This document shows, in pieces, positions 1 to 11,074 of a DNA stretch of 64,000 bases. How positions within the stretch are numbered: position 1 is the stretch's first letter; the number at the start of each line of letters is the position of its first letter. The position numbers and the translations under genes are program-made. This stretch comes from Bedellia somnulentella (lineage: Eukaryota > Arthropoda > Insecta > Lepidoptera > Bedelliidae): assembly GCA_963576735.1 (NCBI GenBank), contig OY755170.1, positions 14,802,567 through 14,866,566 of the forward strand, read 5' to 3'. Below the pieces are notes generated by a model. That model did not search any database. It saw nothing but the letters and a program-made list of their open reading frames with translations, and was not told where the DNA came from.

Positions 1-1507
1 ATGATACCCCAAATATATTACTTTTTTACGTTTTTGTTGCGCTTGTTTATATTATAATAATATTAAGGTTATTTATCAATAACCGTAATACAAAAGTAGG
101 TAACTTACAATGCATCATCTAACATATTTTTACCTGAGGTATTATATCGTTTGACATTGATGTCATTATTATACTGCTATAGGCTTCAAAAACACTGCGT
201 TATATCAGCAGATTACCATATGAGTCTTAAAGACACTCTTGGCTTAAAATAACTAATGTAACCTACAATATTTATAAATGAACTTATCTTGTTATAATTC
301 TTAATAAACTATTTTAATAATATTGAGTACAACAACAATATAAAATGAATATTGTTTTTAAAAACGTACTCCGCGCCATACCTAAAAAGGTTTCCATGGT
401 CACTTTTTATCTGCAAAAATATTTATATTACGTAATATTTAAAATGCGAAGAAGGTTTTATTTAATATATTAAAACTCGTGATTGTACATTGTATTTATA
501 GAATTGTCAGTTTTGAACTTATTTATATCTTTTGCAATATTCCATCAAGTAAATATTTCTGTGCGGATTTTTTTTCTCTCCTCTTTTCTGCGTGATCCCG
601 ATTATTAGCCAATTCTGTAGAACATAAACGCATTGAATGGTACCATATTCAGATCGGAATTACTATTTATTCAAAGAAAGTGGATGGCAGTAGCAATGCA
701 GATATATTGTATACTTTTTATCCAGTTTTATTGATGTCCTTATAGAATTGAGCTACCAACTCTTTGTAGAAATTTTCGTCTAGATATTCGCAAATCGCGA
801 AGCAGCGGTCGTAATTATGTAAATGTGTGATTAGTAATAGAAACATGGTAAAGCGTTTCCAAAGGTTTCAAAACATGCGGAATGTATTTCTGTTTTGTTA
901 TGTAAATATAGATAATGTAACTTGGCATGTGTTATCGGAGAACTTACGTGTACCTTATACTGTTTAGTATTATTTTAACAGTACTTTAGTATCAAATGAT
1001 GACTTGTCCTTCTCATTTTTTGATCCCTTTATTAGTTTATTTTGTAATCTAGTATATTGTATATGGCCTCGTCAAATATAAAGTAATCATAAAATTGAAA
1101 GAACTTTATGATCAACAGAGATTAAATTGACTATAGCTAGTTTCAAGTGCATGTGACGCCATCTATGACAAAGTATCTGGAATGTTTCAAATTGATTAAT
1201 TTCAAGTTAGAAATTAGGGCTAACCTTTAGGGATTCGGTAGTGTAGTATAGATTAAAAGGTAGGTAAACGACTATCAATATAGAATTATTACAATTAGTA
1301 TTTTTCAAAGTTAGTGCTGCCCTTGTAGTAAATTATTTACACATATCAATGATAGTTAGAAGAATACTATCTCGTGGATATGTTTCGGCAGCTGATATAA
1401 AGTTTAATGTAACACACACATTGGATGATGGAACAAGTGTAGTAGACCTTCAGTGTTTTAATGAGTAGATACGTGACGTATTACACGTACGTGAAGGTCG
1501 CGAAACC
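1..1507. other. AT-rich stretch, no gene recognised
   Basis: I read both strands and found no exon with plausible splice sites, no transposase or RT motif and no long ORF. It probably belongs to an intron or the upstream part of the ERGIC-53-like gene, which continues to the right, but nothing here proves that. Confidence 0.4.
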
Positions 1508-1589
1508 TCCAAAAGTGTCTGAGGAATTTCTGCTTCTCAAGCTTTGGGTACCCCTTCTTGTTATTACGCCGTGAGTTTGTATATGTATT
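1508..1589 (+). repeat. 3' fragment of SINE-2 (LINE-tailed repeat)
   Basis: The sequence from 'CCAAAAGTG(T)CTGAGGAATT' to 'CGCCGTGAGT..ATATGTATT' matches the 3' half of the SINE-2 family seen more completely at 24237-24465 and 11075-11316, including the ACCCC hairpin and the GCCGTGAG tail. It is 5'-truncated. Confidence 0.55.
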
Positions 1590-3028
1590 CAATGTAGGAC
1601 TTTCGGAGACTTAAACCCAGCATTGGTTAAGATGATGATGAACTGTTGTATTTGAACATTTGCAAAGCGAGTGGCGAATTATTAATAAAGCATAATAGTG
1701 TACTGCGAATCTAATTGGCGTCTCGGCTATTAACTGTAAGTTTGACGATATTTTATACAATTTAACTAACCTCCTTAATCTAACTTAATTTCATTATAAA
1801 TTTAATCGCCAAATCAGCACTAGTACCCTTTAAGGGGCTCCACCATCTGTTTTAACGATATATAATTTATACCACAAACCATGTTACAAGATCATAATCG
1901 AAGTCATAATATTTAGTATGCATACCGTTTAAAATTAAATCTCCAATATTTGCCCGCGACTTTATACGTCTTTGTATTTTATGTTATCAACTTACGTATT
2001 TGTATTTGATTAGAACAATTAACGGTTTTTAGTTCTATATCCACTGAGAATTATATGTCTCAAATAATTGATTAGTCCAATCGTACTGACCACGTACAGC
2101 TTAAATTAAAACAACAATATGCAGTGATTAGGTAGTAAGTACCTTAATGAACCTTATAATGGCAGGATGCTGATGCAATTATACGTAGTTATAGGCAGAA
2201 GAAAAACCCTTATAGTGTCTATGTGTCAAATCATCTGACTATACAAGGGATTGGAACCTTCTCTTGAAACTGAAAGGGATTCATTGGCGATTGGAACCTT
2301 CTCTTGGTCAATTTAAAGCAACAGCGAATAGCAATTATAAGTAATAGCAAAGATGCGAAATCGTATGAACAAGCGAGAGGGCAATGCCACTTATTTGCCA
2401 ACACTAGAGATTAGAGGCGTATTTCATAGGAAGTAGTTTCAAAATACGCAAAGACTCTCCCTAATACAATTCAGTGAATAGTCTCAGTCAAAAGTCTTGC
2501 GATTATATTCGAGATCCATGCACTGCCGATTAATAGACTCCCTGATCTATCTATAAGTATACTTCCACGAAATAGCTTACATCAGTGGATTATGACTAAT
2601 GTATCAGTGGATATAACTATATTTAATGTCATAATGTTAGCGTTATGGCAATATGCTCAGTGACTCTAGATTCAAATGCATCACAGCACACACACATGCT
2701 TTGATATAAGCTAATGCGAAATTAGCCTAGGGTAGTAAAAAATTCCTTTTATTGAAAATCTAAATGGATATTCCCTTATAACTTCTTCGAAAAATGCTCT
2801 CCGAAAAGATGGGTTAGTTGTTTTCATAAAAATAATGTTTCTTTGTCCTTTGAAGCCCTTATTTATATTTACATAAACTGCTGGAATGTAGACCTGATCT
2901 TGACAAAAAATCCAACAAAGGAATTATATTCATATTGTCAGGTACTTAAAGTGCTGTAACTTTATATAAAAGCTGTGAAAATGATCGAGCGACTTCAAAA
3001 ATCTTTAAAAAAATACATAAAAAAAGCA
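1590..3028. other. AT-rich stretch with one short direct repeat
   Basis: No gene or recognisable transposon. The 18-base word GATTGGAACCTTCTCTTG occurs at 2249-2266 and again at 2289-2306, exactly 40 bp apart. Otherwise unremarkable. Confidence 0.4.
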
Positions 3029-3407
3029 TATAAACATAAACATAAACATAAACATAAACGTTCACGCCGAATATCCCCGAAGGGGTTGGCAGAGGTACTA
3101 ATACTTCTGAACATCAGGTGACTTTGTCACCTGGTGTTCAGAGTACCCACGTTTTGCATGGACAGTGTACTCACGTGATAGGGGGCAGGCCTATCGCCGT
3201 TTTGTACGAATACACTGTCACATGACTAAGTACAACTCAGCCATGTGGGTTTCCTCACGATGTTTTCCCTCACCGTTAACAACCATGATAAATTAACCAC
3301 ACATATGTCTTTAGAAAAGACAAATTGGTGTAGGCCCGACCCAGGATTTGAACACTAGTCGCTTGCACGATAACCGAGTGTTCTACCCACTGGGCTATCA
3401 CTGGGCT
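3029..3407 (-). mobile_element. SINE-1, tRNA-derived, full length with TSD
   Basis: Read on the minus strand this begins with a tRNA-like head (A-box-like TAGCCCAGTGGG, B-box-like GTTCAAATCCTGG), then a body with a near-perfect hairpin (GAACAtCAGGTGAC/GTCACCTGgTGTTC), and ends in CCCCTTCGGGG..CGGCGTGAACG followed by a (TTTATG)n tail. It is flanked by the 10-bp duplication AAAAAAAGCA at 3019-3028 and 3408-3417, so the limits are exact. Other copies are at 7158-7527, 57761-58134, 60829-61170 and, partial, 5784-5930. It carries no protein and depends on a LINE for mobility; the tail resembles that of the RTE LINE at 37560-40964. Confidence 0.85.
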
Positions 3408-3417
3408 AAAAAAAGCA

Positions 3418-4143
3418 AAGATATAGTATTCAAGACTTGTCAACATCGTACTAAGATCTATTGATTATATTGGGCCGCATTTGTACAATAAAATAAACAA
3501 ATCTTTGTATCTCATTAAGGACACAAAAATATAATGAACATAACGCTAACTAAATGACCACAACTAGATCAGAAACTGAAAAATAAAATAAAAACTTACT
3601 TATACTCAAATTAACAATGATCGAAACACTCATCGGCGTTACTTATTAGAATATAATAACATTAACTAAGTATAGAAGTTGTGGTTTTCGTTATTAGTGT
3701 ATGTTTTATTGTTGAATAATAATTATTATTTTTACTTCTTTGATATTAAATTTGTAGTAAGTTTATATAAATGTTTGCTGACGTACTGCCATCACTATGC
3801 AGGGCTTACAATGAAAACCAGATCTGATTTTGTGAATACACAGCAGCAAAACCGACTTGTGACGACTGTTATATTATTGTGTATATGTGCTAAATAAAAT
3901 AATTATTTATTTCGAAAATAATAAATTATGCAGCCGTATATCGTATTCCCACTAAAGTACTTACGTATCGTAATAATCTTCTTAAAATTATAACTGGTTA
4001 AAATTGATTGGGGGGGGGGGGGGGGTGTTATGCCATAATCGCTACACTTGGCAAGATGTGAATAGTTCTCAGTTTAACGTTGCTGCCTATTCACTGGTAG
4101 AATAAAATGAATATGGTTTTAACCTATGTTTGTATTTTCATAG
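3418..4143. other. Non-coding, probably intronic, with a 16-base G run
   Basis: No gene seen. A homopolymer of 16 G lies at 4010-4025, out of keeping with the AT-rich surroundings. The stretch ends in a pyrimidine-rich acceptor (TTTCATAG) for the first visible ERGIC-53-like exon, so it is probably intron. Confidence 0.45.
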
Positions 4144-4236
4144 GTTATAGGTAAGCAAGTGAACTCGCTTTCCATGCTGACAGCTGTGTACAGTCAGTCA
4201 CAAGGACAGCCACAGAAGCCCGGCGCTCCTCAACAG
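4144..4236 (+). CDS. Ergic53: ERGIC-53-like lectin, internal exon (first visible)
   Basis: This exon reads VIGKQVNSLSMLTAVYSQSQ and then a Gln/Pro-rich stretch in the frame that continues into the next four exons. It lies between an acceptor (TTTCATAG) and a donor (CAACAG|GTAACT). A second AG at 4149-4150 would start the exon at 4151, so the first two residues are uncertain. Family knowledge: ERGIC-53 (LMAN1) is a mannose-binding cargo receptor cycling between ER and Golgi, with a luminal L-type lectin domain, a coiled-coil stalk, a TM helix and a short tail. Only the stalk begins here; the lectin domain must be encoded upstream of the window or in exons I did not find. The assignment rests mainly on the C-terminal exons. 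Confidence 0.75.
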
Positions 4237-4759
4237 GTAACTATAAAGATAATATCATGGATAAATAGTATAAATAATAATAGTTTTTAAAAAAATGCAT
4301 GTAAATGAAACTAAGTATCTTTGTCAATATTTGGTATTTAATAAGCTCAGCCGTTTTTGAGTATAGGTTTGCATTTGTTTTATTAAATAAACAATAGAAT
4401 ATAAAATTATATTGTAAATATAATACTATCTAAAAAGTTCTTAAAATAAGCTATTCACATTAAAATGATTCCTTACTCGTATGGCAAATAATATACTAAG
4501 TAATATATGCTTGGTGTCTAAACATAACTTATTTAATCAATGTCAGTTATCTTTAATAGTTATATTCTAAAACAATCTTTGACAAAATCAAATTCAGAAG
4601 AATAAGCCTGTTCTTTCTGATATTAATTCAGTTATAAATACGAGTTATATGCTCCAAATAACTGCTACTTATTATCATAACTAAGAATAAATCAATCTTG
4701 GTAGTATATTGCTACAAACCGTCAAACGAACCAATTGTAATGCTAAGTATTTATTGCAG

Positions 4760-4848
4760 ATCGCCCCCCCGCTGCCGATCGGGCGCCACGACTGGGACGC
4801 ACTGGTGGCCAATAACCAGATGATGACCAACACCATTGCGGAACTTAA
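4760..4848 (+). CDS. Ergic53: ERGIC-53-like lectin, second visible exon
   Basis: The exon starts after TTATTGCAG and ends at a strong GTAAGTAT donor, leaving two bases (AA) of a split codon. It encodes a Pro-rich link (IAPPLPIGRHDWDALV) followed by NNQMMTNTIAEL, a polar helical stretch that fits the stalk. GC content is far above that of the introns on both sides, as expected of a conserved coding exon. The preceding intron is 523 bp and the following one 765 bp. It joins the next exon in phase: AA plus A gives Lys. Confidence 0.8.
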
Positions 4849-4869
4849 GTAAGTATCAAATGTTTAGAT

Positions 4870-5085
4870 GTTTGTGTGTTTGAGGCAAAAAGGCTCCTCA
4901 AGTACATAATATATATGAATGAAATTTGGCAGAATGATAGTTAATGGCCCAAATTGTAACATAGGATTTATTAATAAAATTATTAATAAAATATTCACGC
5001 CTGATTTAATTAAGAGTACCGCAAAAAACGCCTTAAGCTTTGTCATAAGAAAATTGACAGTACGAAGTCTGTCGGGTCAGCTAGA
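4870..5085 (+). repeat. Interspersed repeat, inverted relative to 9352-9571
   Basis: The stretch from 'TTTGTGTGTTTGAGGCAAAA' to 'GTCGGGTCAGCTAG' matches 9352-9571 in reverse orientation, including CTAGCTGACCCGACAGACTT at the other end. It is a moderately diverged copy of a dispersed arthropod repeat, inside the second visible intron of the ERGIC-53-like gene. I cannot place it in a named class. The long open frame through it (85 codons) shows no similarity to any protein I recognise. Confidence 0.6.
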
Positions 5086-5613
5086 GTACTATAAATTTGA
5101 CAGCCTTTCAAATACAGTAAGTTTTTCTAATGAACATTTCTGCCCAAAAATTACTGCTTTGTACAACAAACTATAAATCGCTGTAAAGTAATGGGGTCTG
5201 ATGATGCAGTAACTGAAGTATTTTAAAGACTTATACAAATTACTATGAGAGAAATGCAAGGGGTTCCATTTCATTTTTTTCAAGAGTGATGGTTTAGATG
5301 CATAAACTAACTTTTTCGAATGAAATAAAAACGCAGTGTGGTATCTGATTAGAATAGTCCTAACCCATTTCTTTGCGTGGTTGTGGTTCTTTAAACATAT
5401 GTACCCATCAGTCATTCATTTTACAATCTTTTCCTTAATTGACTTCAAAAAGTTACTGTGGATAAACCGAACTTTAAATAAGAGCATAGATCTAAATATT
5501 TTAACATAGGAGAAAACAAGTGTTATCAACTTAAAAAGCCGGTAATCATTAGATAACTTATTGCTCAGCATCAATACAATACAAATTCTAATACCAAATG
5601 GTTTATTTCACAG

Positions 5614-5745
5614 AGGTTTCATAATAGAGTTGTCTCGGCGAGCGGACTCGGGCGCGGCAGTGGGAGGCGCGGCGCCGGCCTACACGCAAGAAGTTCGCGA
5701 CAGCATTCTGCATATCAAGCAGACCCTAGCTAATGTTGCTGCCAG
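5614..5745 (+). CDS. Ergic53: ERGIC-53-like lectin, third visible exon
   Basis: The acceptor TTTCACAG precedes 5614 and the donor CCAG|GTATGT follows 5745. The exon completes a Lys codon, then reads GFIIELSRRADSGAAVGGAA and a heptad-rich run ending in VRDSILHIKQTLANVAA(R), a good coiled-coil candidate. In ERGIC-53 proteins this region drives oligomerisation. An alternative AG two bases on (exon from 5616) would shift the frame and lose the coiled coil, so 5614 is preferred. The donor begins the roughly 20.2-kb intron, and a SINE-1 remnant starts only 38 bp downstream. The AG left over pairs with A at 25965 to give Arg. Confidence 0.8.
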
Positions 5746-5783
5746 GTATGTTTTTTTCTATTTTATCCTTCAAACTCAAATCA

Positions 5784-5930
5784 TCACGCCGTATATCCCC
5801 GAAAGCGTTGGCAGAGATACTAACACTTCAGAACATCACATGACATTGTCAACTGGTGTTCAGAGTACCCACGTTTTGCTTGGACAGTGTAATCACGTCG
5901 TAGGGGGCAGGCCTATCGTCGTTTTGTGTT
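5784..5930 (-). repeat. SINE-1 fragment, 3' half only
   Basis: This matches the 3' body and tail of SINE-1 (CACGCCG..TATCCCCGAA..GTTGGCAGAG, the GAACAtCA hairpin and GGGGGCAGGCCTATCG) but lacks the tRNA-like head. It is more diverged than the full copies and has no clear target duplication, so it is an older, truncated insertion just inside the big intron. Confidence 0.7.
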
Positions 5931-6136
5931 GTATCTGTAAACAGTTATAGAAAAGAAAATATTTTTATCAACAGTGATTTCATAATGTGCTTGCCCTTAT
6001 GAGTTATGAGCATCCCCTCATTTTATAAAATTAAGGAAGGCTTAAGAATGAAAACTATCAATATACCTCGTCGAAAGCAGATACCATCCTATTTAATTGA
6101 GATAGACATTCTCAATATGATATACACGAGAATATC

Positions 6137-6139
<3 letters not shown>

Positions 6140-6169
<30 letters not shown>
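6140..6169. repeat. (TA)n microsatellite
   Basis: A pure run of TA dinucleotides, followed by an imperfect CACATATATATG extension. Confidence 0.85.
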
Positions 6170-6178
<9 letters not shown>

Positions 6179-6711
6179 TATGTCGTCAATATTGTTTTAT
6201 TGTTAATTTCCTAATTTTGTACTTAGTTTTGTAGATCAATAAAAAAAAACTTAATGGTTACTTCGGTTCGGAACAACATGACTTTGACTGCGTCGACGCA
6301 AAACTGTACCGAATCAGATTGAGAGTCATTGTGGTATAACTAGTTATATGGAGCAAGGTCCAGTAGCCATGTGTAAGTCCGGCCCGGTGGATTCAAATGA
6401 TTCGAATCTCTGCGTGAGCCTGATTCGCCTAACCGGCCCCACTCATTCATATCAGGTGCGAGTTCGCTTAACCGGGTCGCCCCGCACCGGCTCGGTCCTA
6501 TTGTTTCCGAACAACAGGCTCAGGCATCAGGTTCAGGATCGTTTCAATTATTAACCGTAACATTTGCTTGCTGAACGTGAGAGCGAGACAAGAATTTAAT
6601 ACAATTTGAACTCAGGAGACAGAGACGGACAGAAAGTTTTCCTTTTGTGTTCTTTCTTCGCCAATTTCGTTTAATAGATTATCGATCATTTCATAAATTA
6701 GTAATGGTGTT

Positions 6712-7021
6712 ATTAATAAATAAAGAATAAATAAAGGAAAGAAAAATTTCGACACAGGCGGGAATCGAACCCGCGACCTCAGGTATACGCCCCGTCGCTC
6801 TGCCAATTGAGCTACCGTGTCAATGGCTACCAGCGCGAAATTCTTCTATCCCTTGTTTCTTTTACACGTTTAAGTAGTGTTTGCGCTTCCTACCTCCGAA
6901 TTCCCTCAAATTCCTCCTCGAAACCCTCGATTCCCGCCTGTGTCGAAATTTTTCTTTCCTTTATTTATTCTTTATTTATTAGTAATAATCCCCACATGAG
7001 GTTTTCATGAACAAAAATATT
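6712..7021 (-). mobile_element. SINE-3, tRNA-headed insertion with 18-bp TSD
   Basis: This 310-bp insertion is flanked by TAAATTAGTAATGGTGTT at 6694-6711 and 7022-7039. On the minus strand it contains a nearly complete tRNA-like cloverleaf followed by AAATTTTTCTTTCC and a TTTATT-rich tail. A second, plus-oriented copy of the T-arm-plus-tail part sits at its right end (about 6928-7015), so the element looks like two partial units joined head to head. A related chimeric fragment lies at 9128-9215. Confidence 0.55.
6751..6821 (-). tRNA. tRNA-like sequence, probably SINE head or tRNA pseudogene
   Basis: The 71-nt minus-strand sequence folds as a cloverleaf: acceptor GACACGG/CTGTGTC, D-stem GCTC/GAGC, T-stem GCGGG/CCCGC with loop TTCGATT, A-box TAGCTCAATTGG and B-box GGTTCGATTCC. 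The anticodon loop is irregular: with standard spacing it is GCGTATA, which puts C rather than U at position 33 and GTA at 34-36, and the 27-43 pair is A-A. It is embedded in a short transposed unit, so a working tRNA gene is unlikely; I read it as the Pol III promoter head of a SINE. Confidence 0.5.
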
Positions 7022-7157
7022 TAAATTAGTAATGGTGTTTATTATATATAGATAGTGTTTCAATTTATGAAAATTTCTTAATTGAATATATTTAAAAATA
7101 AAAGCGTGTAAATATTGTTTTAAGATGTTATAGAACTAAAATAGTTTAATAAATAAC

Positions 7158-7527
7158 ATAAACATAACATAAACGTTCACGCCGAATATCCCCGAAGGGG
7201 TTGGCAGAGGTACTAATACTTCTGAACATCACGTGACTTTGTCACCTGGTGTTCAGAGTACTCACGTTTTGCATGGACAGTGTACTCACGTGATAGGGGG
7301 CAGGCCTATCGCCGTTTTGTACGAATACACTGTCACATGACTAAGTACAACTCAGCCATGTGGGTTTCCTCACGATGTTTTCCCTCACCGTTAACAACCA
7401 TGATAAATTAACCACACATATGTCTTTAGAAAAGACAAATTGGTGTAGGCCCGACCCAGGATTTGAACACTAGTCGTTTGCACGATAACCGAGTGTTCTA
7501 CCCACTGGGCTATCACGGTTGTTGTTG
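7158..7527 (-). mobile_element. SINE-1, full length with 13-bp TSD
   Basis: A 370-bp copy with tRNA-like head at the right, internal hairpin and (ATAAAC/ATAAC)n tail at the left. It is flanked by TTTAATAAATAAC at 7145-7157 and 7528-7540, so the insertion limits are exact. It sits inside the hAT element 6364-7797, which is therefore older than this insertion. Confidence 0.85.
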
Positions 7528-7805
7528 TTTAATAAATAACTTATTAATAAATTAAATTTATTACATGTGAATATTTGTAAGTTAGCGAGAGAGTCCTGTA
7601 CATAAACCGAATCAACCGCGTAGCAAGCGTGCTATTTTTGTTGTTTGATTCTGATCTGAATGTCTTAACCGAGCCGGATTCGATAAGCGGTCCGGCCCGG
7701 TTAAGAGGATTCAGTACCGGAACTGGCCCTGAACCTGAAAATTCGAATCACTTCGTGGAGCTAATTCGAATCTTCAGTTTCAATCTGCCCAAGCCTAAGG
7801 TCTAG

Positions 7806-9351
7806 GTAGACTGTTTCAATGCTATCAAATTATTTTTGATCGCATAGTTCTCATTATACTTGGCCATAAATTATATTATAAGCTATGGGCATACACACGA
7901 TTTTCTCCGCTAGTTTAAGTCTTATATCGGGAATCGATCACAAGCAGTGGTACTATGAGTATAACCATGGTAACCGATTCCATCCGGTGTTCCTCAGGTT
8001 ATTATTAGGGCCTTTTTATAATATTTGTTCATGATATTCAGAAGAATTTCTGTAATTAAACATAGTACTATACGTGGATGGCATGAAAACGTATCCACTC
8101 CAGATCACACGCTTCAAAATTACCCTTTAAAAAAAGTTCTGCTATAAAGGGGATTTTTAAATTGTGTGAATAATAAAAAAATAAAATAAAAATCGTTTAT
8201 TTACGAGAACAAGAGTATATAACAAGATTAATTAATATGCACTTTGCCTGCTCTGCCGTTCGGCGTATAGTTTATAATTGAATTTAAAAAGCAATTGAAA
8301 AATAATAATAACATAATATATAATATTATAACATAATAATTATAATATATAATAATAACATAATATGTTATTATTATTTTTATATATATTATATTAAAGA
8401 AAAAAAAGTAGAAATAATTATAAAATAAAAAAGTCACTTCTTGCTACATGTAAAATAAATGTCTACAGTAAAATTAATTCCAAATAATGCCAAAAATATA
8501 AGTAACAAACAAAACAAAGAATAAAATCAAATCAAATGTCACAGTATACACAAATAATACACAATTAAATGTCACAGTTATCAATAAAATCTTGGATTGA
8601 ATAAAAGCACTTATCGATTAAATAATTAAATAGCTTTAATCAAAATTCATTAAATACCTTATCTTTTAAATCATCGCTTAAAACATTATATAATTCACAG
8701 ACTCGAGGATGCATTGCGGTGGCATATAGCCAAACCTTTTGTAAATGATATACAAATATGATTGGTCAAATTTATAAAAAAGTCATTAAATGTATTTGCA
8801 ATTTTAATTGGGTCTCTAATTGTAACATTGTCCTTTGTAACTTCCGATATGATAGATTTGTTACTTTTTATTTTATTTATTTATTTATTAAGGACAAACA
8901 ATGGATAAAAGACTAATTGTTATTGTCAATTCGTTACTTTGACGTTCATCACGAGGACATACAGATCCACAATCTTTTCTTGGCCGGCGGCGACTACTGG
9001 TACTACTGTCGCCATTTTGAAATATCAGCCTGTCATTGTCAGTTAGTTCTCAACTAAATAAAAATTATAGGGTGACCTACGTATATAATAAATTATCACT
9101 TTCATTAATAATAAATAAAGATTAAATAATGGAAAGAAAAATTTCGACACAGGCGGGGATTGTTTAATCTTTATTTATTAGTAATAATCCCCACATGAGG
9201 TTTTCATGAACAAAAAGATTTAAACTTTCATTAATATTTTTTGTAGTCGAAACTTTTTTTTAAAGACAATTATTTTTATGATGTATCTTTGCTTATTAAT
9301 AAACGCTTTTATTTCCAGTATTCAATATAAAAATTTTGAAAATTATATTTA
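7806..9351. other. AT-rich repeats, no gene
   Basis: No coding exon seen. About 8290-8410 is almost pure A/T with ATAATATAAT motifs. Around 8940-9010 is a short GC-richer word (GATCCACAATCTTTTCTTGG, then CCGGCGGCGAC) that recurs, diverged and inverted, at about 11430-11495, so it is a dispersed repeat. At 9128-9215 is a chimeric fragment of the SINE-3 tail. Confidence 0.45.
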
Positions 9352-9571
9352 CTAGCTGACCCGACAGACTTCGTACTGTTAAATTTGCTTATTACAAAAT
9401 TATAGGCGTTTTTTCCGGTACTCTTAGTTCAATCAGCCGTGAATATTTTATTGATCATTTTTTTTCCGGGATGTAAAGTATTTGGATCATTATCTTGCAT
9501 TCTGCCAAATTTCATTCACGCAAATTATGTACCTACTTGAGGAGCCTTTTCGCCTCAAACACACAAACAAC
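9352..9571 (-). repeat. Second copy of the CTAGCTGACCC repeat
   Basis: Inverted match to 4870-5085, beginning CTAGCTGACCCGACAGACTT and ending in GCCTCAAACACACAAACAA. Both copies have drifted and have no clear flanking duplication. Confidence 0.6.
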
Positions 9572-9682
9572 CGAAACTTAACTACCTATTTTTTACCTAT
9601 TCAAGGTTTCTTTGTACAAAATGATTATTTAAAATGAATCACATAAATTAAATTTTAAAAATCAATTGTAAACTTGAAACGA

Positions 9683-9902
9683 AGCGCCGCGCCGCGCCGC
9701 ACTGAAAATTTCATAATTCGACACAACCGTCAACGTTGTCTGCCCTCACGTGTCTGCCCGTTCGGGTCGCGCACCTCAACATGAGCCCACCCCCACCACC
9801 GCCGTCGCCGCCGCGTGCCGCCACTCGCCGCCACTGTCGTGCTATGAGAACCGACCGACTGACACAACGACGGAACGCAGCCGCCGCCGCCGCCGCCGCC
9901 AT
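9683..9902. repeat. GC-rich island with CGCCGC repeats
   Basis: In strongly AT-rich surroundings this 220-bp block is dominated by (CGCCG)n, CCACCGCCG and finally (GCC)n. Three overlapping open frames run through it but they are low-complexity (Ala or Pro/Arg runs) and show no domain. It could be a promoter-like island, an LTR fragment or a simple-repeat expansion; the sequence does not decide. Confidence 0.5.
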
Positions 9903-11074
9903 CTCTGCCCTCGGTATTGTAAATGCATCTTGTGTATTACTATTAACATAAAAGTGTTATGATATGTATATATTCGGAATCCTCATTTCATCAGCTTTAA
10001 TTTGATATGCATTTTGGGTCATTTGCACAACGCCATCTATCGGACTTTGGATTCCAACTATCAACATTAGTTCTATATTTAGACTTAAGATGTCGTTGCA
10101 AGTACTATACTGAATTGCGTAACGTAATATTTTTCTTCTTGAACTCACAAAATTAATCATATCTTTTGATAGAGTGAACCGATTTCGATGAAACAAAAAC
10201 TAAGTTATACCTCAAATTACGCATAATTTTTGTATATAAACATTTTCAGCATTGAATTCGTAGATTTTACGTGATGTGCGCACAAACAAACATATAAACA
10301 GACAAACAGACAAAAATTGAAAAAATGATGGAAATGGGTTCTGTTACTTATCTGTTCACACGCTGGCTATTTTTTTTTCAATTTCTTCAATGTACAAAAA
10401 TGACTTTTCTACAGATTTATTATATATTATTATTTATTTTGTTAAATTTTATCTAAGTAGGCTAAAACCGTCCGAAAAGTTGTACGCACATAACTATAGC
10501 GGTGCGGGTTACGGGAAGTGGGGAAATGCTCCCGAATTAGATTTCACTTCGTATACACTGATGCGTGGGTTCTAATCCTAATGCGGGGATGTACCAATGT
10601 GGCATTTCTTAAGTCATAACTGTCTGACATATATATAAAAATACAAGGCTGCTAACAGCAATAGAAAAAAGCCCATAAATTCACTGACCCAGCAAAATGA
10701 ATGACCCAAACGATATCTAATGTTTAGAATTATTTTTTCTGTGCCATCTTTTTAAGGGATCTATGTGTGAATATGAAATGTAAAAGACAGTACACGACAA
10801 GGTAAGCCTCTGATTTACAGGATTAAAAAAATGATTTTATGTAGTTACACACTTTTTAAACTCTGAGTGTCACAAATAACAAATCCTTGGGTATAAAATA
10901 ATGAAACAGTTTGCTGACAAAAACTCTTCCAGACAACATTTGGGAGGTAAGATCAGCAAATTCAGGATACACAGTCATTCGGGTAGACATACAAGACAAG
11001 GGCAGAAATAAATAAATATTATTAGCTTACATTAAAACAAACTTGTTTACTTTATTATATTTACTTACTTTATT
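9903..11074. other. No gene; one degraded dispersed repeat
   Basis: From about 10130 to 10330 the text 'CGATTTCGATGAAAC...ATAAACAGACAAACAGACAA' has the look of the 3' part of a common insect LINE-type repeat. Nothing else is recognisable, and no exon was found. Confidence 0.35.

Larger units (their letters stand above)
6364..7797. mobile_element. Non-autonomous hAT element with TSD, hosting SINEs
   Basis: The ends read TAGCCATGTGTAAGTCCGG on the left and ...TGCCCAAGCCTA on the right, i.e. TAGGCTTGGGCA on the other strand, which suits hAT termini. They are flanked by AGGTCCAG (6356-6363) and AGGTCTAG (7798-7805), an 8-bp duplication with one change, the size expected for hAT. Both subterminal zones are GC-rich and full of CCGGCCCGGTT and TTCGAAT words in both orientations, likely transposase-binding repeats. 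No transposase ORF is present. Inside lie a tRNA-like insertion (6712-7021) and a full SINE-1 (7158-7527). Confidence 0.6.

Noticed and set aside
5561..5613. Start codon upstream of the third visible ERGIC-53 exon
   Set aside because: The Met-containing extension is intron; a clear acceptor (TTTCACAG) and the phase from the previous exon place the exon start at 5614.
8228..8437. 69-codon minus-strand ORF
   Set aside because: Low-complexity Ile/Tyr/Phe product of an almost pure A/T tract.
9711..9962. Overlapping Ala-rich and Pro/Arg-rich ORFs on both strands
   Set aside because: They are translations of CGCCGC/GCC repeats; no domain, no splice context, three frames equally open.
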